From Mesorhizobium sp. WSM4904 (lineage in GTDB: Bacteria > Pseudomonadota > Alphaproteobacteria > Rhizobiales > Rhizobiaceae): a stretch of 64,000 nucleotides of DNA. The stretch lies in assembly GCF_029674545.1 (NCBI RefSeq), contig NZ_CP121354.1:4845001-4909000 (forward strand). The letters are read 5' to 3'. Positions within the stretch are counted from its first letter, which is position 1. Every line of letters starts with the position of its first letter. Below are positions 16,932-26,521 of the stretch, piece by piece. Below the pieces are notes generated by a model. The model was not told where the DNA came from, did not search any database, and saw only the letters and a program-made list of their open reading frames with translations. A program made the translations under genes and the position numbers.

Positions 16932-17103
16932 CTAACGCGGACTTATCCGCTCCGGTCCGCCCCTCATTCGCATCGCACCGTGCTTCGCCGCTGTTTGCCG
17001 GCGAAACACGGCGCTTCTGTTTTGATACCCACCCGCGATCCGCCTTTTTCGGCATCGCGTCATGCGCAGAAAAATTTCGCGCCATTGCCCCTTCCCGCGC
17101 GCC

Positions 17104-17168
17104 TTGACTCTGGCAAGGCGCCAGCCTATTTCAGCGCCACGTTAGCACTCGCCATAGGTGAGTGCTAA
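17104..17168 (+). promoter_or_regulatory. groESL promoter with CIRCE operator
   Basis: CIRCE is exact: TTAGCACTC (17142-17150), nine bases, GAGTGCTAA (17160-17168), the HrcA binding site. Upstream, TTGACT (17104) and CTATTT (17126) with a 16-base gap form a plausible promoter resembling alphaproteobacterial heat-shock promoters, placing CIRCE just after the start of transcription. Confidence 0.93.
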
Positions 17169-17235
17169 CTCATATATCCGGCGGCCTCGCCGGATGGAGG
17201 AACAGTTCTCACCGTTCTCATTCGAGGAAGACAAC

Positions 17236-17532
17236 ATGGCAAAGTCCAAGTTCCGCCCGCTTCATGACCGCGTGGTCGTTCGCCGGGTCGAATCCGAATC
17301 CAAGACCGCCGGCGGGATCATCATCCCGGATACGGCGAAGGAGAAGCCGCAGGAAGGCGAGATCATCGCCGTCGGCTCCGGCGCTCGCGACGAAAGCGGC
17401 AAGCTCGTGCCGCTCGACGTCAAGGCCGGCGATCGTGTGCTGTTCGGCAAGTGGTCGGGCACTGAAGTCAAGCTCAATGGCGAGGACCTTCTGATCATGA
17501 AGGAATCCGACATCATGGGCATCATCGGCTGA
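17236..17532 (+). CDS. groES: Co-chaperonin GroES
   Basis: 98 residues, full length for GroES. It starts '[17 protein letters not shown]', contains the mobile-loop region '[20 protein letters not shown]' and ends 'ESDIMGIIG'. It caps the GroEL ring during ATP-driven folding in the cytoplasm. GAGGA precedes ATG 17236 by seven bases. It is the first gene of a two-gene heat-shock operon under CIRCE/HrcA control, 62 bases before groEL. Confidence 0.98.
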   Translation: MAKSKFRPLHDRVVVRRVESESKTAGGIIIPDTAKEKPQEGEIIAVGSGARDESGKLVPLDVKAGDRVLFGKWSGTEVKLNGEDLLIMKESDIMGIIG

Positions 17533-17555
17533 ATATCGGCCTCTCCATCAACTGA

Positions 17556-19247
<1,692 letters not shown>

Positions 19248-19270
19248 TCCAGGCTGCCAAGCTGATACGG

Positions 19271-19300
19271 AAAGGGCGCCGAGAGGCGCCCTTTTTGTTT
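19271..19300 (+). terminator. Rho-independent terminator of groESL
   Basis: Stem GGGCGCC (19274-19280), loop GAGA, GGCGCCC, then TTTTTGTTT. It lies about 25 bp after the groEL stop. Confidence 0.92.
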
Positions 19301-19336
19301 GGCAGTTGAACCAGTCTCAAAAGGAGGGCAACACCT

Positions 19337-19533
19337 TCGTACTGCGGCGATTGGCGAAAGCCTGCGCGACAGCGAATCTCCCCCCTTGAGGGGGAGATGG
19401 CCGGCAGGCCAGAGGGGGTCGCCGCGCGTGAAGCGCCAACCTCTTCGGCGCAAAAGGGGTCGAGTCCGGTCGGACCGACCCCCTCTGTCGGCTTCGCCGA
19501 CATCTCCCCCTCAAGGGGGGAGATCAGCAGTTT
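19337..19533. repeat. Dispersed palindromic repeat R1, copy 2
   Basis: Arms CCCCCCTTGAGGGGGAGATG and CATCTCCCCCTCAAGGGGGG flank a variable middle; the left side starts GATTGGCGAAAGCC as in copy 1. Fills the space between groEL's terminator and the OsmC gene. Confidence 0.85.
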
Positions 19534-19595
19534 GCGCGCGCTGCACGACCTTGCCGGAATCCCCCCGCCAAGGTCAGGATTCCGGGCAACTCGCT

Positions 19596-20111
19596 TTACC
19601 GCGCGATCCTGTTGAGCTTCACGAAAGTCTTGGGACTACGCTGGATCGTCTGGAAGATCACGCAGTAGCGGTCGGTGAGCTCCATCAGCTGGGTCAGCCG
19701 GTTTTGCGGAGCGTCCGTCTCGATGTCGAAGCGCAGGCGGATCTCCTTGAAGCCGACCGGCACGCCCTCGGTGACGCCCAGCGTGCCGCGAAGGTCGACA
19801 TCGCCCTCGGCCGAGATCTCGGCCGACTTGATCGGAATCTCCAGCACGGCGGCGGCAGCCCGCATCGAGACGCCGGCGCAGGCGATCAGCGCCTCCAAGA
19901 GCATGTCGCCGGAACAAAGCTCCTGCCCGCTGCCGCCGGCCTTCGGATGGATGCCGGCCAACGCCAAGCCGCGGCCGGTCTCGACCTTGCAGGTCACCCT
20001 GGAGTCGTTGGCGTTGCCCTTGGCCTTCAGCGTGAGAAGCGCCGCCCGGGCATCCTTGCGATAAAGATCCTTGATCGGCTCCTGCGTGGCGCGAAATGTC
20101 GCGATGTCCAT
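19596..20111 (-). CDS. OsmC-family peroxiredoxin-like protein
   Basis: 171 residues. The family's two redox cysteines are present: 'ELCSGDMLLEALIACAGV' near 66 and 'DRYCVIFQT' near 149. OsmC/Ohr proteins reduce organic hydroperoxides using thiols in the cytoplasm. AGGAG with seven-base spacing supports ATG 20111. The N-terminus is longer than in small Ohr proteins. It is followed on the same strand by R1 sequence and no further gene; the GFA-domain gene lies upstream by 57 bp and may be cotranscribed. Confidence 0.85.
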   Translation of the reverse strand: MDIATFRATQEPIKDLYRKDARAALLTLKAKGNANDSRVTCKVETGRGLALAGIHPKAGGSGQELCSGDMLLEALIACAGVSMRAAAAVLEIPIKSAEISAEGDVDLRGTLGVTEGVPVGFKEIRLRFDIETDAPQNRLTQLMELTDRYCVIFQTIQRSPKTFVKLNRIAR

Positions 20112-20168
20112 GCATATTCTCCTGTCGTTGAGTGTGGTTCGCGGAGGTCGTGAGTCATCATCCGGGAC

Positions 20169-20603
20169 CTACTCCGGCACGCTCACGCCGGACCCGCCGA
20201 GCTCGGCCGGAAAATCCTTCAGCTTCGGCAGGCCGTCCTTCATCGGCAGGACCGTCTCGGCGTAGTTGACATGGACGCCCGGCGTGAATGCCACCGTCGG
20301 TATCGTGGCAGCATAGACGTCGACCAGGCCGAGCGGCGGGTGATCCGTCATCAGATGGCCGCCGCATTTGGTGCAGAACTGGCGCTCGCTCATCTTCGAC
20401 TTCCTGAAGCCGGACAGGAACTCGGCACCCCTGGTGACCTTGACGTTCTGCGGCTTCCACAACGTGAAGGCGTTCACGGGAGACGCCGACCACGAACGAC
20501 AGGAACTGCAATGGCAATAGCCCATCGCCTCGGCGGTTCCATGCACTTCGATCTCCACGGCGCCGCAAAAACACCCGCCCTTATGTACCGTCATGACTTT
20601 CAT
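20169..20603 (-). CDS. GFA-domain (glutathione-dependent formaldehyde-activating-like) zinc protein
   Basis: 144 residues with the family's cysteine ligands: 'GGCFCGAVE', 'GYCHCSSCR' and 'QFCTKCGGHL', which bind two zinc ions. Proteins of this fold include Gfa, which was proposed to speed formation of S-hydroxymethylglutathione, but most members have no known reaction. Two starts are possible, ATG 20603 and ATG 20594; AAGGAAGGA sits upstream of both. Only 57 bp separate it from the OsmC gene on the same strand. Confidence 0.83.
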   Translation of the reverse strand: MKVMTVHKGGCFCGAVEIEVHGTAEAMGYCHCSSCRSWSASPVNAFTLWKPQNVKVTRGAEFLSGFRKSKMSERQFCTKCGGHLMTDHPPLGLVDVYAATIPTVAFTPGVHVNYAETVLPMKDGLPKLKDFPAELGGSGVSVPE

Positions 20604-20765
20604 CCTTCCTTGAGTTCGATTGCGCTCGAGCGCCCGGTTTGGGGACGAAGCTCGGCACCGGCAGGGGTTTAAAGCTTCCGGCCATGAGCGGAATGACGCG
20701 GCGTCCGCCTCACTTGACAGCGCGTCCGGAACTCGAAAGGGTTGCCGCGCCGGGTTGCCGCGCGG

Positions 20766-20896
20766 CTAGAGCGTTTCACCGTTTCACGGAAACGGCGAAC
20801 CGCTCTATCTTCTCGTTTTGACGCAATTCCGGACGGAAGGTTACGGCGAATGCGCCGAACCCAACCGCACACACTTTTCCTGGAATTGCTCTAGCG
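20766..20896. repeat. Dispersed repeat R5, copy 2
   Basis: Begins TAGAGCGTTTCACCGTTTC and ends TTTTCCTGGAATTGCTCTAG, with 'GACGCAATTCCGGACGGAA' in the middle. It fills about half of the 306-bp gap between divergent genes. No other signal is seen in 20604-20765. Confidence 0.7.
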
Positions 20897-20909
20897 GGAC
20901 TTGGGTGGA

Positions 20910-21929
20910 ATGGCCGGGGACGCTCTGTCTGACCTGTTGAAAACGGTGCGCCTCACCGGTGCGACGTTCTTCGACATCGAGGCCCAGGATCCTTGGGCGG
21001 TCTGCTCGCCCGCCCCCGCCGCGATATTGCCGAGGATCCTGCCCGGCGCGGACCACCTGATCTCCTATCATGTGCTCACCGCCGGCCGCTGCTTTGCCCG
21101 CATCGTCGGCAAGGAGGCGATCCCCGTGGAAGCCGGCGAGGTGGTGGTCTTCACCAACAGCGACCCGCACATCATGTCGAGCACGCCCGACCTTCGGGCC
21201 GATCCGCCGACCGCGGATGTGCTGGAGATCGCGGCCGCCAGCCAGACGCCGTTCCCCATCAACTTCGTCAAGGACGGATCGTTGTCGGCCCGGCTGGTGT
21301 GCGGCTATCTCGCTTGCGACGCCCTGCCCTTCAATCCGCTGCTCGAAGTGCTGCCGCCGGTCATCAAGGCCGGGGACATGAAGGGCGATGGCGGCTGGCT
21401 CGGCCAGTTCATCAAGCTCGCCGTATCGGAGGTCGCGGAAAAGCGCGCGGGCAGCGAGACGGTGCTGACCAAGCTCAGCGAGCTGATGTTCGTCGACGTG
21501 CTTCGCCGCTACGTGGAATCGCTGCCGCCGCAGCAGACCGGCTGGCTGGCGGGGCTGCGCGATCCACATCTGAGCAAGGCGCTGGCGCTGATCCACGACC
21601 GCCCGGAGCACAACTGGACGGTGGAGGCGCTGGCGCGGGAAGCCGCGCTGTCGCGCACGGTGCTCGCCGAACGCTTCACCAGGCTCGTCGGCATGCCGCC
21701 GATGCACTATCTCGCCAAATGGCGCATGCAGATCGCCTCTGAACTGCTCAGCGCCGGCAACGGCAACGTCGCGAGCATCGCCGCGGAGATCGGCTACGAA
21801 TCCGAGGCGGCGTTCAGCCGTGCCTTCAAGAAGATGATCGGCGTCCCGCCCTCGGCCTGGCGGCTTGGCGTTCGGCTCGCGCCTGGCTCCGGAAGCGACG
21901 AAGCTTCCGAAATCGGGGGCGCAGATTGA
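20910..21929 (+). CDS. AraC-family regulator with cupin-type sensor domain
   Basis: 339 residues. Residues about 1-190 form the cupin_6/AraC_binding-like sensor ('LISYHVLTAGRCFARI', 'EAGEVVVFTNSDPHIM'). The double HTH is C-terminal: 'NWTVEALAREAALSRTVLAE' and 'VASIAAEIGYESEAAFSRAF', ending 'GVPPSAWR'. ATG 20910 follows GGGTGGA. Such regulators usually control a neighbouring redox or detoxification gene, but its nearest same-strand partner is absent; the LysE gene converges on it with a single base between stops. Target unknown. Confidence 0.85.
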   Translation: MAGDALSDLLKTVRLTGATFFDIEAQDPWAVCSPAPAAILPRILPGADHLISYHVLTAGRCFARIVGKEAIPVEAGEVVVFTNSDPHIMSSTPDLRADPPTADVLEIAAASQTPFPINFVKDGSLSARLVCGYLACDALPFNPLLEVLPPVIKAGDMKGDGGWLGQFIKLAVSEVAEKRAGSETVLTKLSELMFVDVLRRYVESLPPQQTGWLAGLRDPHLSKALALIHDRPEHNWTVEALAREAALSRTVLAERFTRLVGMPPMHYLAKWRMQIASELLSAGNGNVASIAAEIGYESEAAFSRAFKKMIGVPPSAWRLGVRLAPGSGSDEASEIGGAD

Positions 21930-21930
21930 G

Positions 21931-22542
21931 CTAGCGATCGGCCAGCGCCAGCTTGGCGCCGAGCATCACGAAGGCGCCGGCGAAGGTGCGGCGCATCCAG
22001 GTCAGCACCATCGGCCGCGACACGATGTGGCTGCGCACCGAGGCGGCGAACACGCCGTAGACCGCGAAGACGACGAAGGTCATCAGCATGAAGACGCCGG
22101 AGAGTTCCAGCATCTTGCCGAGCGCGTGCGGCTCGCCGGTGCTGACGAATTGCGGCAGGAAGGCAAAGAAGAAGATCGACAGTTTCGGGTTGAGGATGTT
22201 GATCAAGATGCCGGAGGTGATGATCCTGGCGGCGGAGCGCGGGGCGACGTTCTCGTCGACGCTCAAGCCGCCTTTCTCCTTCAGCGTGTTCCAGGCCATG
22301 TAGAGCAGATAGGCGACGCCGAGATATTTCAGCGTCTCGAAGGCGACGGCGCTGGTGTGCAGCACCGCGGCAAGGCCGGTGACGGCGGCCGCCATATGCG
22401 GAACGATGCCCAGCGTGCAGGCGAAGGCGGCGATGATCGAGGCGCGCGCGCCGCGCGAGAGGCCGGCGCTCAGCGTGTAGAGAACGCCGGTGCCGGGCGA
22501 AGCGACGATAATCAGCGACGTCAACAGGAATTCGATGCTCAC
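21931..22542 (-). CDS. LysE/RhtB-family amino-acid exporter
   Basis: 203 residues, about six membrane spans. The family N-terminus 'LIIVASPGTGVLYTLSAGLS' and 'ILINILNPKLSIFFFAFLPQF' are clear. LysE-family proteins export amino acids or homoserine-like compounds across the inner membrane. I take the GTG at 22542 (after GGAGGAAACC) as start; the longer frame to 22629 would start in repeat R1. The substrate cannot be told from sequence. Confidence 0.87.
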   Translation of the reverse strand: MSIEFLLTSLIIVASPGTGVLYTLSAGLSRGARASIIAAFACTLGIVPHMAAAVTGLAAVLHTSAVAFETLKYLGVAYLLYMAWNTLKEKGGLSVDENVAPRSAARIITSGILINILNPKLSIFFFAFLPQFVSTGEPHALGKMLELSGVFMLMTFVVFAVYGVFAASVRSHIVSRPMVLTWMRRTFAGAFVMLGAKLALADR

Positions 22543-22611
22543 GGTTTCCTCCACGGCCCTGCCCGCGCGGCAAGGTACCGGGAGGTGTGAAGCTGGGCAA
22601 GCGGGCGCGAG

Positions 22612-22802
22612 AAAGTAATCTCCCCCCAAGTGGGGGAGATGGCCGGCAGGCCAGAGGGGGGGCGCGAAGGATCGCTACCTCTGCCCTCTTGGCCGAAAAT
22701 CTACTCCGGTGTGCGACGGAAGCTCAGTTGAGACGCCGGCGGGACAGCGCCCCCCTCTGCCCTGCCGGGCATCTCCCCCACAAGGGGGGAGATTGGCAGT
22801 TC
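22612..22802. repeat. Dispersed palindromic repeat R1, copy 3
   Basis: Arms CCCCAAGTGGGGGAGATGG and CATCTCCCCCACAAGGGGGG with a middle of about 110 bp. The right arm lies inside the C-terminal codons of the YkgJ-like gene. Confidence 0.85.
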
Positions 22803-23141
22803 GACCGCCAGCCCATACGCCGCCCTTGCCATCAGGCAGTCGTCGCCGCCGGGCATGCAGGCGCGGCAGACATGCGGGCGGATTTCGTAGATCGCGCAGG
22901 CCGTCCCCTTGCCCACCTCGCCGCGAAGCGCGGCACAGCGGCGGCCCTCGCAGCGCATGCCGGACTGATCGGCAGCGACGAGCGCTTCGGGGATGCGGTC
23001 GAGTTCGGCATCCTCTTCGGTGGAGAAGCGCGGCCAATCGGCAGAATAGGCGCAGCAGGCGCCGCAGCTCTGGCAGTCGAAGGCGGCAGATGCGTCGGCC
23101 AGGCTCGGGAAGGAATGGTCGTGCGGCAAGGCGATCCTCAT
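22701..23141 (-). CDS. YkgJ-type cysteine-cluster protein with a repeat-encoded tail
   Basis: 146 residues. The zinc- or iron-chelating cluster of the YkgJ/UPF0153 family is seen: 'CQSCGACCAYSADWPRF' near 22-38, then 'GMRCEGRRCAAL', 'ACAIYEIRPHVCRACMPGGD'. The function of this family is unknown. ATG 23141 is chosen because it matches the usual N-terminal length. The last 32 residues ('ISPLVGEMPGRAEGG' onwards) are translated from repeat R1, so the original stop has been lost and the tail is probably not functional. Confidence 0.8.
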   Translation of the reverse strand: MRIALPHDHSFPSLADASAAFDCQSCGACCAYSADWPRFSTEEDAELDRIPEALVAADQSGMRCEGRRCAALRGEVGKGTACAIYEIRPHVCRACMPGGDDCLMARAAYGLAVELPISPLVGEMPGRAEGGAVPPASQLSFRRTPE

Positions 23142-23338
23142 GTGGGCAGTGCCTTTAGCACAGAGCCCGGAAACGCGCCCACGCCGATCGAACAAGATTT
23201 TTTTATTTTGCCGGGAACCTTTTCGCCGGCTGCGGGTTTTGGGCCTGTCGTTAGCAGTTCACGAGCAATCGAGAAAGGCTGACGATAAAGACGCCTCCCG
23301 CGCCGTGAAAAGCGCGAGAGGCGTTTTCGCTTTCGGCC

Positions 23339-24118
23339 TCACATGATCGTGCTCATCATCGGCAGGATCTCATAGCGGAAGCCGCGGCCCGAACGCACCG
23401 TCGGGTCGCCGTCGGTCACCGCTCTGGCCTCGGCCTCGCTGCCGACGCGCAGGATCAGCAGGCCCCAGGGCCCGGCGGGATCGGCGACAGGTCCGGCCAG
23501 CATCATCGTGCCGGCGCGAAGCTGGCCGCGCAGATAGTCGGCATGCGCGTTCATCAGCGCCCTTTCTTCCTCCGTCATGGTGAAGGCGAAATCCGGCCGC
23601 GGCGGGATCATCCGGCAGTGAAAGAACGACGGCGGCTGGGCACCGGTCTCCTTGGACAGAAAATCGCCGAGCCAGCCCAGCACGCGTTCCCAGCCGGAGC
23701 CGTGGTCGCGGCAGGACTCGTGGCGCGGGCCGAAGCCGTCATGGCGCAGCGTCAGCCGGGTGCCGTTTTCCACCGGCTCCAGCGTGTAGGTCACGGTCGT
23801 GACGTTGTCGCCGTCCCACGGCGCTATCCAGGTCATCACCAGGCGGTGCGGCGGCTCGACCTCGATATATTCGCCGCCGACGTGGAAATCCTGGCCGTCG
23901 GCGCCCTTGCCTTCCGAACGCCAGGCGCCGCCAGGCCGGACATCGGCCGTGTGTTTCGTCGTCCGGTACTTGTCGTCGGCGCCCCACCAGAGCGGGATCT
24001 GGTCGTCGGCGGTGATGGCGCGAAAGACGCGCTCGGGCGGCACGGCGATCGTCACCGTGGCAAGGATGGTGCCGGCGGAGATATCGGCGATCGCGCGCGG
24101 ACTGTCGCTGCTGGCCAT
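23339..24118 (-). CDS. SRPBCC (AHSA1-like) domain fused to a YciI-like domain
   Basis: 259 residues. The N-terminal ~155 form an AHSA1/START-like ligand-binding domain ('VTIAVPPERVFRAITADDQI', 'GGEYIEVEPPHRLVMTWIAP', 'GWERVLGWLGDFL'). The rest is YciI-like ('HADYLRGQLRAGTMMLAGPV', 'RSGRGFRYEILP'). Both fold types bind small hydrophobic or phenolic compounds. Its start overlaps the ArsR stop as ATGA. The ArsR-SRPBCC pair is a very common arrangement, with the regulator controlling both genes. Ligand unknown. Confidence 0.87.
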   Translation of the reverse strand: MASSDSPRAIADISAGTILATVTIAVPPERVFRAITADDQIPLWWGADDKYRTTKHTADVRPGGAWRSEGKGADGQDFHVGGEYIEVEPPHRLVMTWIAPWDGDNVTTVTYTLEPVENGTRLTLRHDGFGPRHESCRDHGSGWERVLGWLGDFLSKETGAQPPSFFHCRMIPPRPDFAFTMTEEERALMNAHADYLRGQLRAGTMMLAGPVADPAGPWGLLILRVGSEAEARAVTDGDPTVRSGRGFRYEILPMMSTIM

Positions 24119-24453
24119 CAGTCTTCCTCCCGATTGGCGCTCTCCAGATAGGATTTCAGATTGCCGAGGCTGTGCTGCCAGAAATCGCGGTAAGGCAGGA
24201 TCCAGTCGGCGACATCCTTCAGTTCGGCCGGCTCCAGCCGGTAGACGCGCTCGCGCCCCTGCCGTTGCTCGGAGACGACGTTGAGCTCGCGCAGGATCCT
24301 CAGATGCTTGGAAATGGCCGGCCGGCTTTGCGAGAAGGCGGAAGCCAGCTCGTTGACCGGCGCCGGCCCCTGACGCAACCGGTCCAGGATGGCGCGCCGT
24401 GTCGGATCGGCGATGGCGCGGAAGACGGAACGGTCCTGCTCAGCTTGCGGCAT
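24118..24453 (-). CDS. ArsR-family regulator
   Basis: 111 residues. Winged-helix repressor: 'IADPTRRAILDRLRQGPAPV', recognition region 'FSQSRPAISKHLRILRELNV', wing 'QGRERVYRLEPAEL'. No metal-binding cysteine motif is present, so it belongs to the non-metal, SRPBCC-linked subgroup. It is followed by the fusion gene with ATGA overlap. A perfect inverted repeat covers its start codon, so it most likely represses its own operon. Confidence 0.9.
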   Translation of the reverse strand: MPQAEQDRSVFRAIADPTRRAILDRLRQGPAPVNELASAFSQSRPAISKHLRILRELNVVSEQRQGRERVYRLEPAELKDVADWILPYRDFWQHSLGNLKSYLESANREED

Positions 24454-24482
24454 AATACGTATCCATTTGGTTACGTATTATG
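24451..24482. promoter_or_regulatory. ArsR operator overlapping the start codon
   Basis: CATAATACGTA (24451-24461), ten bases, TACGTATTATG (24472-24482): a perfect 11-bp inverted repeat. The first CAT is the start codon read in reverse. Binding would block both transcription and leader formation. Confidence 0.75.
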
Positions 24483-24539
24483 CCGAATTGCGGGACCGGT
24501 CAATTCTTCTTGGCTGGTGCCATCCGCTCTCGAGGCAAT

Positions 24540-25295
24540 TCAGCGCTCCTGATCGGTCGGACGGATCAGGATCTCGTTGATGTTGACGTGCGGCGGCTGG
24601 CTGACGGCGTAGAGGATGGCATTGGCGATATCCTCGGCGGTCAGCGCTTCCATGGTGGCAAGGCGGTGCTCGAGTCCGGCCTTGAATTCCTCGTTGGTGA
24701 TGTGGTCGGCGAGCTCGGTGCGCACAAGGCCGGGCTCGATGACGGTGACGCGCACCTTGTCGGCATAGACCTCGCGGCGCAACGACTCCGAAAAGGCGAC
24801 GACGCCGAACTTGGTCGCCGCATAGCCGCTGGCGCCAGGGTTGGCGACGCGGCCGGCCACCGACGAAACGTTGACGATGTGGCCCTTGGCAGCCTTGAGA
24901 TGCGGCAGCGCCGCCTTGGTGGTCGCCATCAGGCCGATCAGATTGAGCTCGATCATGCGGCGCCAGTCGTCGAGATCGGCCTCGGCCGCCGGCGCGAGCA
25001 GCATGACGCCGGCGTTGTTGACGAGGATGTCGAGCCGGTCCCATTCGGAAACGACCTTGTCGACCATGGCGGTGACGTCGCCGCCCTTGGCGATGTCGGC
25101 TGCGATGGCGAGCGCGGTGCCACCGGCTTTGTCGATGCGGCTGGCCAGCGTCGCCAGGCGATCGATGCGGCGGGCGGCGACGGCCACCTTCGCGCCGGCG
25201 GCGGCAAGTGCGGCGGCGGTCGCTTCGCCGATGCCGGATGAGGCACCGGTGACCAGCGCGACCTTGCCGGCGAGTGAGGAGTTAGAGGATGTCAT
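24540..25295 (-). CDS. Short-chain dehydrogenase/reductase (SDR)
   Basis: 251 residues, classical SDR. Cofactor loop 'VTGASSGIG' near 13, 'NNAG' near 91, catalytic S in 'IVNVSSVAG' and YxxxK in 'GYAATKFG' near 156. An arginine in 'VAARRIDRL' after the second strand suggests NADP(H) preference. GGAGA precedes ATG 25295 by seven bases. Its product resembles YdfG/clavaldehyde-dehydrogenase-like enzymes; the substrate is unknown. It stands alone between the ArsR operon and the GST gene. Confidence 0.88.
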   Translation of the reverse strand: MTSSNSSLAGKVALVTGASSGIGEATAAALAAAGAKVAVAARRIDRLATLASRIDKAGGTALAIAADIAKGGDVTAMVDKVVSEWDRLDILVNNAGVMLLAPAAEADLDDWRRMIELNLIGLMATTKAALPHLKAAKGHIVNVSSVAGRVANPGASGYAATKFGVVAFSESLRREVYADKVRVTVIEPGLVRTELADHITNEEFKAGLEHRLATMEALTAEDIANAILYAVSQPPHVNINEILIRPTDQER

Positions 25296-25409
25296 GGTGA
25301 AATCTCCGGAAGCCGCCCGACCCTTCACATAGGCCGTGCCGGAGGTTCTTGAAGTCCCGCCATCAGAGCAGTTGACGCGAATTGCGGCGAAACCGCCGCC
25401 CGCTGGGAG

Positions 25410-26069
25410 CTAATCCTGCTCATGAGGCCCTGGTTCGGGCCAGGGCTCCCTGGCGGCCTCCGCATACCAATGCCGCATCGCCGGCGTTGCCAAAACCGCG
25501 TCGACATAGGCGCGGGTGACGGGCGCAAGCTCCCCGCCATAGGTGTCGAAGCGGGTGACGATGGGCGCATACATGGCGTCGGCTGCGGTGAAATGGCCGA
25601 ACAGGAACGGGCCGCCCCGGCCGTGTTGCTCGCGGCACTGCCGCCAGATTGCCTCGATGCGCGCGCGCTGCGCCTCGCCCTCGGCATCCAGCGGCGTATG
25701 GGCCTTCGGCCGGCGCAGATTCATCGGCCAGCCATAGCGGACCTCGCGGAAGCCGGAATGCATCTCGGTCGCCACCGAGCGCGCCAAGGCACGGGCGCCG
25801 AGATCGTCCGGCCACAGCTTTTTCTCCGGAAAGAGGTCAGCCAGATATTCAAGTATGGCAAGGGTTTCCCAGACGATCCTGCCGTTGTGATTCAAGACCG
25901 GAACCAGGCCAGTCGGCGAGACCTTGGCGAGATTGGCCGCGGTCTCCGGCGTACGCAGCCGCACGAAGCTCTCCTCGAAGGGTATTTCCAGGTGCCGCAT
26001 CGCCACCCAGGGCCTGAGCGACCAGGACGAAAAGCACTTGTTGCCGATGTATAGGGTGAACTCAGCCAC
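25410..26069 (-). CDS. Glutathione S-transferase family protein
   Basis: 219 residues. The thioredoxin-like half starts 'AEFTLYIGNKCFSSWSLRPW' with the S-S/Cys region at the active site, continues 'VSPTGLVPVLNHNGRIVWET' (glutathione-binding Pro and Glu-Thr), and the helical half has 'FTAADAMYAPIVTRF'. Best start is GTG 26069 after CAGGAG; the longer frame has no site. Transfers glutathione to an electrophile or acts as a maleylacetoacetate-isomerase-like enzyme in the cytoplasm; this subgroup is uncharacterised. Confidence 0.88.
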   Translation of the reverse strand: MAEFTLYIGNKCFSSWSLRPWVAMRHLEIPFEESFVRLRTPETAANLAKVSPTGLVPVLNHNGRIVWETLAILEYLADLFPEKKLWPDDLGARALARSVATEMHSGFREVRYGWPMNLRRPKAHTPLDAEGEAQRARIEAIWRQCREQHGRGGPFLFGHFTAADAMYAPIVTRFDTYGGELAPVTRAYVDAVLATPAMRHWYAEAAREPWPEPGPHEQD

Positions 26070-26100
26070 GGTGTCTCCTGATGCCGATTGCGGCGTCAAG

Positions 26101-26167
26101 CTAGAGCAATTCCAGAAAAAGTGTGAAACGGTTTTCCGCCCGCAATTGCGTAAACAAGAAATAGCTT
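26101..26167. repeat. Dispersed repeat R5, copy 3
   Basis: Starts CTAGAGCAATTCCAGAAAAA, contains GTGTGAAACGG and ends AAGAAATAGCTT. This is the clearest copy of the family. Between divergent gst and csbD genes. Confidence 0.7.
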
Positions 26168-26292
26168 AGGCTTCCCGCCGAAAGTCCTTGCCGCGAGCCG
26201 GCAGGCCGGCGGAACCCGAACGTTGTCGGTTCGTTGTCGTGTCGGATGCGGCCTTCGCATCCATCTCCATTCCAGGCCCAGGAGATGCGGAT

Positions 26293-26472
26293 ATGGTGAA
26301 CAGGGATCAGGTCGTCGGGGTTGCCAAGCAAGTGAAGGGCTCGGTCAAGCAGGCGGCCGGCAAGGCCACGGGCAACCGGCGCATGCAGGTGGAAGGCGTG
26401 TCGGAAAAGATCGCCGGCAAGGTGCGCAAGGCCTATGGCGACGTGAAGGACAAGGTCCGCAAGGCGCTCTGA
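26293..26472 (+). CDS. CsbD-family stress protein
   Basis: 59 residues. The CsbD pattern is clear: 'VVGVAKQVKGSVKQAAGKAT' followed by 'VEGVSEKIAGKVRKAYGDVK'. Small, basic, helical proteins of this family accumulate under general stress in many bacteria, with unknown mechanism. AGGAG precedes ATG 26293 by eight bases; the frame is open further upstream but lacks a site. A bidirectional terminator follows. Confidence 0.88.
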   Translation: MVNRDQVVGVAKQVKGSVKQAAGKATGNRRMQVEGVSEKIAGKVRKAYGDVKDKVRKAL

Positions 26473-26476
26473 TCCC

Positions 26477-26506
26477 GAAAAAGGCCGCCTTCAGGCGGCC
26501 TTTTTC
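26477..26506. terminator. Bidirectional rho-independent terminator
   Basis: AAAAAGGCCGCC, loop TTCA, GGCGGCCTTTTT. Works for csbD on the plus strand and for the phosphoesterase gene (stop 26522) on the minus strand. Confidence 0.9.
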
Positions 26507-26521
26507 ATGCCTCGGATTGCT

